40,083 nucleotides of DNA from contig CAJTFL010000031.1 of the NCBI GenBank assembly GCA_910575565.1, positions 1 through 40,083 on the forward strand, read 5' to 3'. Each line of letters begins with the position of its first letter. The first letter of the stretch is position 1. The DNA is from Lachnospiraceae bacterium. Its GTDB lineage: Bacteria > Bacillota > Clostridia > Lachnospirales > Lachnospiraceae. Below, one piece after another: positions 8,481 to 16,289 of the stretch. The position numbers and the translations under genes were made by a program. The notes under the pieces were generated by a model. That model was given only the letters and a program-made list of their open reading frames with translations, ran no database searches and was not told the origin of the DNA.

Positions 8481-9602
8481 CTAAACATTTGCCGCATTAA
8501 AGTTAACCGGTAAAATCAAGTAAATATAACGTTCCTCATCATCCCGGATAAAGCAGGGAGACTTAGGGTTCATCATATACAGGGAGATTTCCTCGTCATC
8601 GATTACCCTGAGGGCATCGATCAAAAATTTAGGGTTAAAGGCAATCATAATGTCTTTTCCTGTTTTTTGGATTCCAATTTCTGCGTTCATGGATCCAAAG
8701 CTGGAATTTAACTTTAATTCCATAGATTGATCTTCGATTTTTAAAATCAAAGGCTTTTTGTCGTTTTCCCGAATCAGGATAGTAGCCCGCTCAATGCAAT
8801 CCAAAAATTCTTTCTTATTTACCTGGATTTTCGTCTCGTAATCACTGGAAAGCATTTGGCTGATACGGAAATATTCCCCTTCAATCAGCCTGGATACCAC
8901 AATTGTATCGTTAAATTCAAATAGAATATGATTTTGGCTGAAAAATATCTGGACTTCGCTTTCATTATCCCCATTTAAAATTTTACTGATCTCACTTAAG
9001 GTTTTTCCCGGGACAATCACCTTCGCTGCCTCATAATTTTCTTTTAGGACGATATTTCGTATTGAAATTCGATGGCCGTCCAGGGAAACAACTTCTAATT
9101 TGCTGCCGTCAATGGAAAATAACTCCCCCGTCATCATCTTATTGCTGTCGTTGGGGGAGATGGAGAACAGCGTCTGGCGGATGATTTCCTTTAACGTAAA
9201 CTGGGATAAAGTAATTTGACGGTCTTTTTCAATATAAGGAAGATAGGAAAATTCATCCCCGTCCTTTCCCTGGATATTGTTAAATACAGAATTTTCGCTG
9301 GAGATGGTGGTATTAAGCATTCTATCGGATTCAATGGTGATAATGGCATCAGGAGAGGAAAATTTTCGGATTATTTCGGAAAACAGCTTTGCATCCAAGG
9401 CGATTTTTCCCTTTTCCAGGATGGTTCCTTCTACCTTTGTCTCGATTCCCAGTTCCATATCATTGCCGGTAAGTTTAATTTCTGTTTCCGAGGCATCGAT
9501 TAAGATGCATTCTAAGATAGGCATGGTGGTTTTGGAGGGAACTGCCTTTAAAACGATATTAATCCCGTTAATCAGGGCATCTTTTTGAAATGTCAGTTTC
9601 AT
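8481..9602 (-). CDS. dnaN: DNA polymerase III beta subunit (sliding clamp)
   Basis: Ring-shaped processivity clamp; each subunit has three similar clamp domains. 373 aa, typical. It begins MKLTFQKDALINGINIVLKAVPSKTTMPILECILI and ends with the family ending FIRDDEERYIYLILPVNF. It follows dnaA by 255 bp, an interval that holds DnaA boxes and an AT-rich unwinding element. The ribosome binding site is GGAAAGGAAG, rather far upstream of ATG 9602. Confidence 0.98.
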   Translation of the reverse strand: MKLTFQKDALINGINIVLKAVPSKTTMPILECILIDASETEIKLTGNDMELGIETKVEGTILEKGKIALDAKLFSEIIRKFSSPDAIITIESDRMLNTTISSENSVFNNIQGKDGDEFSYLPYIEKDRQITLSQFTLKEIIRQTLFSISPNDSNKMMTGELFSIDGSKLEVVSLDGHRISIRNIVLKENYEAAKVIVPGKTLSEISKILNGDNESEVQIFFSQNHILFEFNDTIVVSRLIEGEYFRISQMLSSDYETKIQVNKKEFLDCIERATILIRENDKKPLILKIEDQSMELKLNSSFGSMNAEIGIQKTGKDIMIAFNPKFLIDALRVIDDEEISLYMMNPKSPCFIRDDEERYIYLILPVNFNAANV

Positions 9603-9857
9603 GTTGTTGATAACTTCCTTTCCTTGAAAAGATAGATTATGATCTATATAATAAAGAGATTTTCGTCGTAATCGCCGTAGGGGCTGTGGGTTTGTGCAAA
9701 ACCGGGAAAATCCCAGGGTTTAGGGGAAGTTTAAGGTTTAATAAGGCTGTGGAAAAAGGAAAATTCCTTAAGGAAAATTCTGAAGGTTATCCACAAGCCG
9801 GGTGCGCCTTAATTTTTCTTCCGGTTTTCCACAATCTGTACACGGGAAATCAACTGC
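9603..9857 (-). other. oriC: Origin of replication, dnaA-dnaN part (DnaA boxes, DnaA-trio-like array, unwinding element)
   Basis: The interval holds DnaA boxes fitting TTWTNCACA: 9787-9795 (perfect TTATCCACA, plus strand), 9825-9833 (TTTTCCACA, plus), 9748-9756 (TTTTCCACA, minus) and 9693-9701 (TTTTGCACA, minus). On the minus strand, after the last box, a C-rich step is followed by triplets TAC GGC GAT TAC GAC GAA (9679 down to 9662). These resemble the DnaA-trio array of Bacillus subtilis incC. An AT-rich stretch (9626-9660) follows, the likely duplex-unwinding element. The geometry box, GC-rich step, trios, AT-rich matches the known basal unwinding system; the assignment is inference from pattern. 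Confidence 0.8.
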
Positions 9858-11237
9858 TTATTGTGGACGGATTTTCTTCTTTAATATCTCTACGGTATTG
9901 CGGAGGGAATCATTCTTCGCCATCTCATTGGTAATTTTTTCCGCTCCGTGGATAATGGTGGTGTGATCCCGGCCGCCCATATATTTTCCAATGGTTTGCA
10001 AGGGAATATCAATCATGGTTCGGCATAAGTACATTACGATTTGCCTTGGGATCACAATATCCCGGTTCCGTTTTTGGGAAGCAATGTCCAAGGGCGTGAT
10101 CCCAAAGTGGTCGGATACCGTTTGGATAATGGATTCAGGAGTGATCTCCCGGACGGCATTGGGGGAGATCAGATCTTTTAGTGCTTCCTCAGCCAGTTCG
10201 ATAGTAATGGTTTCGTGGCCCTTACCGAGCTTAGATAATGCTACGATCTTGGTCAGCGCCCCTTCCAGCTCCCGGATATTGGATTTGATATTGGTGGCAA
10301 TGTACTTGATCACTTCATTGTCGATGTCGTAGCCTTCCATTTCCTCCTTTTTGCGCAAAATTGCCATGCGGGTTTCATAGTCCGGAGATTGGATATCTAC
10401 GGTAAGGCCCCACTCAAACCGGGAGCGGAGCCGCTCCTCTAAAGTTTCGATTTCCTTAGGCGGTTTATCGGAGGAGATAATAATCTGCTTCTTGGCCTCA
10501 TAAAGTGTGTTGAAGGTATGGAAAAATTCCTCCTGGGTGCTTTCTTTTCCGATAATGAACTGGATATCGTCGATCAGCAAAACGTCATTATTTCGATATT
10601 TTTCCCGAAATTCAGTGGTGGTAATGTTGTTCTTGTTCCGGATAGCGTCGATCAGCTCATTGGTAAATTTTTCGGAAGTCACGTATAAGATTTTGGCATT
10701 GACGTTATTCTTTAAAATAAAGTGGGCGATGGAGTGCATCAGGTGGGTTTTCCCAAGGCCAACGCCGCCGTAAATAAACAGGGGGTTGTAAACCTCTCCC
10801 GGTGATTCGGCCACTGCCAGGGATGCGGCATGGGCTAAATTGTTGTTTGCGCCAACGACGAAGGTGTCGAAGGTGTATTTGGGATTTAAGTTGGCGCTCT
10901 GCAATGCTTCCTGGCTGATTTCGGATGGCTGCTTTTCAGAGGATGCCTGTTTTTTCCCCAAGGAGGCGCTTTTTTCAGCTTCTTCTTTTGAGATAAAGTC
11001 AACTTCACATTCGATCCCAGTTTTTTCTTCGATGGCCACTTTTAGGAACAGGCCGTATTTTTTCCGGATATATCCGATCATTGCACTGTCCGGAACGATG
11101 ATGACTGCCTTGTCGCCGTCCATGTCATAAATCTGGAGGGGAAGGAGCCAGGTTCGGTAGGATACGTCCATGATATCATGTTCTTCTTTTAAGTATAATA
11201 AGATATCATCCCAATTTTCTTGTAATTTTTCTAACAT
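9858..11237 (-). CDS. dnaA: Chromosomal replication initiator protein DnaA
   Basis: AAA+ initiator that binds DnaA boxes and melts the origin. 459 aa. Domain I occupies residues 1-80 (WLLPLQ region), a variable linker 85-118, and domain III has Walker A GGVGLGKTH (157-165), Walker B VLLIDDIQF and the R-finger region RLRSRFEWGL. Domain IV is the helix-turn-helix with the DnaA signature GGRDHTTIIHGAEKI. Start ATG at 11237 with AGGAGA. A promoter lies at 11302-11330, inside a field of DnaA boxes, so autoregulation is expected. Confidence 0.98.
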   Translation of the reverse strand: MLEKLQENWDDILLYLKEEHDIMDVSYRTWLLPLQIYDMDGDKAVIIVPDSAMIGYIRKKYGLFLKVAIEEKTGIECEVDFISKEEAEKSASLGKKQASSEKQPSEISQEALQSANLNPKYTFDTFVVGANNNLAHAASLAVAESPGEVYNPLFIYGGVGLGKTHLMHSIAHFILKNNVNAKILYVTSEKFTNELIDAIRNKNNITTTEFREKYRNNDVLLIDDIQFIIGKESTQEEFFHTFNTLYEAKKQIIISSDKPPKEIETLEERLRSRFEWGLTVDIQSPDYETRMAILRKKEEMEGYDIDNEVIKYIATNIKSNIRELEGALTKIVALSKLGKGHETITIELAEEALKDLISPNAVREITPESIIQTVSDHFGITPLDIASQKRNRDIVIPRQIVMYLCRTMIDIPLQTIGKYMGGRDHTTIIHGAEKITNEMAKNDSLRNTVEILKKKIRPQ

Positions 11238-11608
11238 AGCGATTCTCCTGACGGTTGATAAGGTAAAAATGAAGAAGTGTATAAAAGCCCAATCTATCTA
11301 TATTTTACCTTAATTGTGAACATTTTTCAATGAAAATCATAAAAATGAGGAAAATTACTGTGGATAACTTTGTGTACAAGCTGCGGAAAGACGGTTTATC
11401 CACTGTGGACGGTGGATTCTTCCACAAAAATGTGCATAACTTCGCGTGATCTTGTCCACGGCACAATTTCCAGAAAATACAAGGTTTTTTGGTTAGATGT
11501 GGGGAAAAAGGAAAAGGTTTGTTCTTGTTATCCACATGTTATTCACAATTTGTGGATAACTTTATGTAACCTGTGGAGTAATGCACAAATATTTTTTGCA
11601 ATTAATGC
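11238..11608. other. oriC: Origin of replication, rpmH-dnaA part (DnaA-box cluster)
   Basis: Dense cluster of DnaA boxes between the divergent dnaA and rpmH. Perfect TTATCCACA boxes are at 11359-11367 (minus), 11528-11536 (plus) and 11551-11559 (minus). Consensus variants are TTATGCACA at 11431-11439 (minus) and TTATTCACA at 11539-11547 (plus). One-mismatch boxes are at 11396-11404 (TTATCCACT) and 11579-11587 (TAATGCACA); weaker ones lie near 11418 and 11453. This is the equivalent of the upstream half of the bipartite B. subtilis origin. The coding strand switches here. Confidence 0.9.
11302..11330 (-). promoter_or_regulatory. dnaA promoter
   Basis: On the minus strand: -35 TTGAAA (11325-11330), 17-bp spacer, -10 TAAAAT (11302-11307), about 65 bp upstream of the dnaA ATG. 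A degenerate DnaA-box-like sequence (11315-11323) lies in the spacer, which would allow repression by DnaA. Confidence 0.7.
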
Positions 11609-11637
11609 TTGACGAACCCTTATGTTTTCTATATAAT
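11609..11637 (+). promoter_or_regulatory. rpmH operon promoter
   Basis: -35 TTGACG (11609-11614), 17-bp spacer, -10 TATAAT (11632-11637). It leaves a leader of about 150 nt before rpmH. Confidence 0.8.
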
Positions 11638-11792
11638 TGAGAAGATGTTTAATTAAAATAGTCGGAATATGTGTATTCATATTTTATTTCTGCAGGGAAA
11701 GAGCTGGGAAGAGGTATAGGATGCCTTTTTGGCGGGCCTTGCGGGATATTAGGGTTATGGAATATGCAGCAGTAAGAGGAGGTGTGTGCAAG

Positions 11793-11927
11793 ATGAAGAT
11801 GACTTATCAGCCAAAAACCAGGCAGAGGGCAAAGGTTCATGGCTTCAGGGCCAGGATGAAGACTGCAGGCGGAAGAAAGGTTTTAGCTGCCAGAAGGGCA
11901 AAAGGAAGAGCAAAATTAACAGCTTAA
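11793..11927 (+). CDS. rpmH: 50S ribosomal protein L34
   Basis: 44-aa basic ribosomal protein of the large subunit. The sequence MKMTYQPKTRQRAKVHGFRARM...GRKVLAARRAKGRAKL is diagnostic. The open frame extends upstream to 11637, but the L34 start is set by family length and by the GAGGAGG ribosome binding site at 11776-11782. First gene of rpmH-rnpA-yidD-yidC-jag. A short hairpin (AGGCCGCA...TTGTGGCCTTTT, 11942-11968) follows and may be an attenuator before rnpA. Confidence 0.97.
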   Translation: MKMTYQPKTRQRAKVHGFRARMKTAGGRKVLAARRAKGRAKLTA

Positions 11928-12027
11928 GCAAGCTGACGCATCAGGCCGCAAGAAATTGTGGCCTTTTGTTTTCGGGCTTAAGGCAGCCGTCCTTTATCTT
12001 TTTAGCTTTATGGGTTAAGGAAAATTT

Positions 12028-12372
12028 ATGAGGAGATTTCCATCAATTAAGAAAAACAGTGATTTTCAGAGGATATACCGGGACGGGAAATCTTATGCCA
12101 ACCGGCTGTTAGTGATGTATGTGGAAAGGGCAGGCGGCGTGGAAAATAAGATAGGGATTTCCGTAAGCAAAAAGGTGGGCAACAGCGTGGTCAGGCATCA
12201 CCTTTGCCGATTGATTCGGGAGATTTTTCGTTTAAACAAACACAAGATCCAGGCTGGGTTAAACATCGTGGTCGTTGCCAGAAAGGCAGCGAAATTTTCA
12301 GATTATCATCAATTAGAAGGTGCATACCTGCACCTGTGCGGACTGCATAACATTAAAAATGAATCGAAGTGA
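12028..12372 (+). CDS. rnpA: Ribonuclease P protein component
   Basis: Protein subunit of RNase P, which assists the catalytic RNA in trimming tRNA 5' leaders. 114 aa. It begins MRRFPSIKKNSDFQRIYRDGKSY, and the core is ISVSKKVGNSVVRHHLCRLIRE. In the RNA-binding RNR motif, the usual RNRxKR reads RHHLCR. The ATG at 12028 lies 100 bp after rpmH. Confidence 0.96.
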   Translation: MRRFPSIKKNSDFQRIYRDGKSYANRLLVMYVERAGGVENKIGISVSKKVGNSVVRHHLCRLIREIFRLNKHKIQAGLNIVVVARKAAKFSDYHQLEGAYLHLCGLHNIKNESK

Positions 12373-12376
12373 GAGA

Positions 12377-12592
12377 ATGGTTACGAAATTACTGATTGGA
12401 ATGGTAAAGTTTTACCAAAAGTATTTATCCCCCTTAAAGGTAAGAACTCACTGTATTTATGTACCTACCTGCTCCCAGTACGCCCTGGAAGCACTGATGA
12501 AGTATGGTGCATTTAAAGGTACTTGGTTGGCTTGCAAAAGGATCTTAAGGTGTCATCCTTTTGCAGAAGGCGGTTATGATCCAGTTCCGTAA
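12377..12592 (+). CDS. yidD: Membrane protein insertion efficiency factor YidD
   Basis: Small (71 aa) membrane-peripheral protein that helps YidC-dependent membrane insertion. The family motif is clear: FYQKYLSPL, then the cysteine motif YVPTCSQYALEAL, then RILRCHPFAEGGYDPVP. The frame is open further upstream, but ATG 12377, 4 bp after the rnpA stop, matches the family N-terminus. It is 19 bp upstream of yidC. Confidence 0.94.
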   Translation: MVTKLLIGMVKFYQKYLSPLKVRTHCIYVPTCSQYALEALMKYGAFKGTWLACKRILRCHPFAEGGYDPVP

Positions 12593-12611
12593 CGTATGAG
12601 GAGGTATTAAG

Positions 12612-13913
12612 TTGAACTTAATCGTTTTGACGAAAACCGGAGGCTCGATTTTAGGGCCTATAGCCAATGTATTCGGTTATGTAATGAATTTCTTGTTTCT
12701 GATGACCAGCAAGCTGGGGATTTTGAATATTGGCCTTTGTATTATACTGTTTACCATCGTTACCCGTTTGCTGTTGTTTCCCCTTACCATTAAACAGCAG
12801 AAGACTTCGAAATTAATGAGTGTCATGCAGCCAGAGCTGAATGCCATTCAAAAGAAATATAAAGGAAAAGAAGATCAGCAGTCTATGATGATGATGCAGA
12901 CGGAGACGAAGGCGGTCTATGAAAAGTACGGCACATCTATGATGGGCGGATGCCTTCCCCTGCTGATCCAGATGCCAATTTTGTTTGCCTTGTACCGGGT
13001 TATTTACAATATCCCTGCTTACGTTACTTCCGTTAAATGGTATTTTAAGCTGGTGGTAGATGCCCTTCCGGCAGGCTTCCAGTCCAATGCAACCTTCCAG
13101 GCCTTGGCTGAGGCTCATAATATGGTGGGGGATAAGATTGATTTCACCCAGGTGAATACGGTTATCGATTTGCTGTACAAGCTTACGGATAAGCAGTGGG
13201 GAGAGCTTACGGCTTCTTCCGCCTTCCCAAACCTTTTGGAGCTTACTACCCAGAACGGGGAGAATGTGGTCAATTCCATCCATCGCCTGCAGAATTTCTG
13301 CGGCGTGAATATCGCTTATACGCCTATGACCATTATCATGGATTTCTTTAATGGGCAGGGCTCCATTCTGGTGGCTTTGGCAGCTCTAAGCATCCCGATT
13401 TTGGCGGGCCTTACGCAGTGGTTCAGCAGCAAAATTATGATGGCCGGGCAGCCCAGCCAGGATCCGGATGCCCCTGGGGCTGGAATGATGAAGCAGATGA
13501 ATGTGATGATGCCTTTGATGTCCGTATTTTTCTGCTTTACCTTTGCTTCCGGTATTGGTATTTACTGGATTGCCCAGAGCGTGATTATGATTGTGCAGCA
13601 ATTTATGTTAAACCGGTATTTTGACAAGGTAGACATTGATGTGCTGATCCAGAAAAATATAGAAAAGGCCAATAAAAAGCGGGCGAAGAGGGGCCTTCCC
13701 CCGGAGAAGATGAACCGGAGCGCCAGTGAGACGATTCGGATGATGCAGGAGAGGGAGAATAAGGAAGAGGAGAAGCGGATGGAGAAGATGGCTAAGACCA
13801 GAGCCATCGTGAAGGATTCCACGGAATACTATAATCGGGATGCAAAGCCTGGCAGCCTGGCTTCAAAGGCCGCTATGGTACAGAAATACAATGAACGGAA
13901 CGGTAAGAAGTAA
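12612..13913 (+). CDS. yidC: Membrane protein insertase YidC/Oxa1 family
   Basis: Inserts membrane proteins alone or with SecYEG. 433 aa, starting at TTG 12612 with a strong GAGGAGGT. Membrane segments are near residues 10-30, 35-57, 105-130, 235-262 and 300-330. The family region KQQKTSKLMSVMQPELNAIQKKYKGK and GGCLPLLIQMPILFALYRVI is present. The cytoplasmic tail (340-433) is long and highly charged (KRAKRGLPPEK, repeated Glu/Lys), as in ribosome-binding YidC tails. There is no lipobox, so this differs from the B. subtilis lipoprotein form. Upstream of jag, the usual pair. Confidence 0.96.
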   Translation: MNLIVLTKTGGSILGPIANVFGYVMNFLFLMTSKLGILNIGLCIILFTIVTRLLLFPLTIKQQKTSKLMSVMQPELNAIQKKYKGKEDQQSMMMMQTETKAVYEKYGTSMMGGCLPLLIQMPILFALYRVIYNIPAYVTSVKWYFKLVVDALPAGFQSNATFQALAEAHNMVGDKIDFTQVNTVIDLLYKLTDKQWGELTASSAFPNLLELTTQNGENVVNSIHRLQNFCGVNIAYTPMTIIMDFFNGQGSILVALAALSIPILAGLTQWFSSKIMMAGQPSQDPDAPGAGMMKQMNVMMPLMSVFFCFTFASGIGIYWIAQSVIMIVQQFMLNRYFDKVDIDVLIQKNIEKANKKRAKRGLPPEKMNRSASETIRMMQERENKEEEKRMEKMAKTRAIVKDSTEYYNRDAKPGSLASKAAMVQKYNERNGKK

Positions 13914-13927
13914 GGAGGGGTTCGGTT

Positions 13928-14608
13928 ATGGACATGATTACGGTTTCTGCAAAAACGGTAGATGAAGCCATTACGAAAGCGTTAATTGAGCTGGAAACCA
14001 CCAGCGATAAGCTGGTTTATGAAGTGGTGGATAAGGGAAGCGCCGGGTTTTTGGGGCTTGGTGCGAAACCGGCCATTATCCGAGCAAGGAAGGAAGTTAC
14101 CTTGGAGGATAAGGCGGTGGAATTTTTAAGCCAGGTGTTTGGGGCGATGAACCTTCCGGTGACAGTTGAAACGTCCTACAGCGAAGAGGAGAAGGAGCTG
14201 AGCATTAATCTGGCCGGGGATGACATGGGGATTTTGATTGGGAAAAGAGGGCAGACCTTGGATTCCCTTCAGTATCTGGTAAGTATGGTCATTAATAAGG
14301 GGAGCGAAGGCTATATCCGGGTTAAGCTGGATACGGAAAATTACCGCAGCCGGAGGAAGGAAACCTTGGAGACTTTGGCTAAAAATATTGCTTACAAGGT
14401 TAAGCGGACTAAGCGTCCCGTTTCCTTAGAGCCGATGAATCCTTATGAGAGAAGGATTATCCATGCGGCCCTCCAGAGCGACAAGTACGTAACCACCAGG
14501 AGCGAAGGCGAGGAGCCTTTCCGCCATGTGGTGATCCTGCTAAAGCGGGATCATGGACGGAAGGATCGGGAGAGACTGCAGGCAGCAGGGGAAGGCAAAG
14601 AGAAGTAG
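13928..14608 (+). CDS. jag: RNA-binding protein Jag/KhpB
   Basis: 226-aa RNA-binding protein, known in other Firmicutes to act with KhpA in cell-wall and division control. An N-terminal Jag_N domain (MITVSAKTVDEAITKALIEL ... GFLGLGAKPA, residues 3-50) is followed by a KH domain with the GILIGKRGQTLDSLQYLVS loop (about 98-117) and a C-terminal R3H domain with NPYERRIIHAAL (R-x3-H). Start ATG at 13928 with AAGGAGG, 14 bp after yidC. Confidence 0.95.
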   Translation: MDMITVSAKTVDEAITKALIELETTSDKLVYEVVDKGSAGFLGLGAKPAIIRARKEVTLEDKAVEFLSQVFGAMNLPVTVETSYSEEEKELSINLAGDDMGILIGKRGQTLDSLQYLVSMVINKGSEGYIRVKLDTENYRSRRKETLETLAKNIAYKVKRTKRPVSLEPMNPYERRIIHAALQSDKYVTTRSEGEEPFRHVVILLKRDHGRKDRERLQAAGEGKEK

Positions 14609-14696
14609 GAAGGCTGTTAACTTATCAATAAGCTGTTGACCGACAATAAAGCAGCAGATGAAAATCCAGGCAAGTCATTTGGCAGAATGTAAATGT

Positions 14697-14710
14697 GTTA
14701 GTACACTAAC
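14697..14710. promoter_or_regulatory. Inverted repeat, possible operator upstream of mnmE
   Basis: GTTAGT-AC-ACTAAC, a perfect 6-bp inverted repeat in the 243-bp gap between jag and mnmE. It resembles a binding site for a small dimeric regulator. There is no direct evidence of function. Confidence 0.35.
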
Positions 14711-14757
14711 TATCTTGTGGAGAGAAACAGTTAAGGGTAAAAGGTAAAATATAAGGT

Positions 14758-14825
14758 AAAAGAGGTGCAGGCAACTGGACTTGCAGCAGGAAGGCTGCCA
14801 GCAGTTTCCTGGGCCTCTTTTTCAT
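14758..14825 (+). terminator. Strong hairpin with U-tract just upstream of mnmE
   Basis: AAAAGAGG (14758-14765) pairs with CCTCTTTTT (14814-14822). Inside, CAGG-AACTG pairs with CAGTT-CCTG. Runs of T follow to about 14830. It ends the rpmH-jag operon or attenuates read-through into mnmE, whose ribosome binding site begins 8 bp downstream. It also overlaps the longer open frame upstream of the mnmE GTG, which supports the shorter start. Confidence 0.7.
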
Positions 14826-14851
14826 TTTTTAGAAAAGGAGGTTTTGCGGAA

Positions 14852-16225
14852 GTGGATACGGATACAATAGCGGCGATTGCAACGCCTCTTTCTAATTCGG
14901 GGATAGGGATTATCCGCATTAGCGGCCCGGAGGCTTTTTCGGTGGTTGAGCGGATTTTCAGGAAGAAAAACGGGAAAGAGATTGACTGGGATAAATCCCA
15001 CCAGGTTCATTACGGATGGATTGTCCAGGGGGAAGAGATTCTGGATGAGGTTTTGGTTTTGGTGATGAAGGGTCCTCACAGTTATACGGCAGAAGATACG
15101 GCGGAGATCGACTGCCACGGGGGAAGCCTGATGATGAAGCGGATTTTGGAAATGGTTCTCCGTCATGGGGCCAGGCCTGCTAAACCGGGAGAATTTACGA
15201 AAAGGGCGTTTTTAAATGGGCGGATGGATTTATCCCAGGCGGAGGCTGTGATGGATGTGATCCAGGCTCAAAATGATTATGCCTTAAAAGCTTCCGTTAG
15301 CCAGCTTAAGGGATCCGTTTCCAACAAAATCCGAGTGCTCCGTGAAGGGATTTTATATCAGATTGCTTACATTGAATCGGCACTTGACGATCCGGAACAT
15401 ATTTCTCTGGAAGGATATGGAAAACAGCTTTTTCAGGAAATAAGGCCCATAAAAGAGGAGATAGAGAGCCTTATCCGATCTTTTGAACAGGGAAGGGTGA
15501 TGACGGAAGGAATTAAAACTGTGATTTTAGGGAAGCCAAATGCCGGAAAATCTTCCCTGATGAATGTGCTGCTTGGGCAGGAGAGGGCGATTGTCACGGA
15601 TATCGCCGGGACAACCAGGGATACGTTGGAGGAAAAGCTTTCTTTAGATGGGATTACCTTGCATATCATTGATACTGCCGGGATACGGGATACAAAAGAT
15701 CTGGTGGAGAAAATAGGGGTAGATCGGGCAAAAAAAGCAGCCCAGGAAGCGGATTTAGTGATTTATGTTGCAGATGGCTCCTGTCCCTTAGATCAAAATG
15801 ACCAGGAAATTATCCGGTTTATCCGGGATAAGAAGTCGGTAATCCTGTTAAATAAAACGGATTTGGAAACGGAAGTTTCCATGGATGCATTGGAAAAATT
15901 AACCAGAAATCATGTGATTCCGATTTCAGCGAAGGAGGAATGGGGAATCAGGGAGCTGGAGCAGGAGATTAAGCAATTATTTTACCAGGGAGAAGTCAGT
16001 TTTAATGATGAAGTGACCATAACGAACGTAAGGCAGAAAATCGCCCTGGAGGAAAGCCTGGAAAGCTTAGAAATGGTGGAAAAAAGCATCACGGGCGGAA
16101 TGCCGGAAGATTTTTATTCCATTGACTTGATGGATGCTTACCAGCGCTTAGGGGAGGTTATTGGGGAAGCGGTGGAGGAAGATTTAGTGAATGAGATATT
16201 TGGAAAATTTTGTATGGGAAAGTAA
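14852..16225 (+). CDS. mnmE: tRNA modification GTPase MnmE
   Basis: With MnmG it makes the carboxymethylaminomethyl group on wobble U34 of certain tRNAs. I start at GTG 14852 (VDTDTIAAIATPLSNSGIGIIRISG), preceded by AAAAGGAGG. The frame is open from 14765, but that part is the terminator hairpin. 457 aa, the normal length. An N-terminal formyl-THF-binding domain, helical domain with PGEFTKRAFLNGRMDLSQAEAV, then the inserted G domain with G1 GKPNAGKSS (227-235), G3 DTAGIRDT and G4 NKTD. It ends FCMGK, the conserved C-terminal cysteine motif. Confidence 0.97.
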   Translation: MDTDTIAAIATPLSNSGIGIIRISGPEAFSVVERIFRKKNGKEIDWDKSHQVHYGWIVQGEEILDEVLVLVMKGPHSYTAEDTAEIDCHGGSLMMKRILEMVLRHGARPAKPGEFTKRAFLNGRMDLSQAEAVMDVIQAQNDYALKASVSQLKGSVSNKIRVLREGILYQIAYIESALDDPEHISLEGYGKQLFQEIRPIKEEIESLIRSFEQGRVMTEGIKTVILGKPNAGKSSLMNVLLGQERAIVTDIAGTTRDTLEEKLSLDGITLHIIDTAGIRDTKDLVEKIGVDRAKKAAQEADLVIYVADGSCPLDQNDQEIIRFIRDKKSVILLNKTDLETEVSMDALEKLTRNHVIPISAKEEWGIRELEQEIKQLFYQGEVSFNDEVTITNVRQKIALEESLESLEMVEKSITGGMPEDFYSIDLMDAYQRLGEVIGEAVEEDLVNEIFGKFCMGK

Positions 16226-16289
16226 AGCTGAATTTTTTGAATTGTTTTTGCTTTTTTACTTATAGCTTGAAAGAATTGAGGTGATAGAA

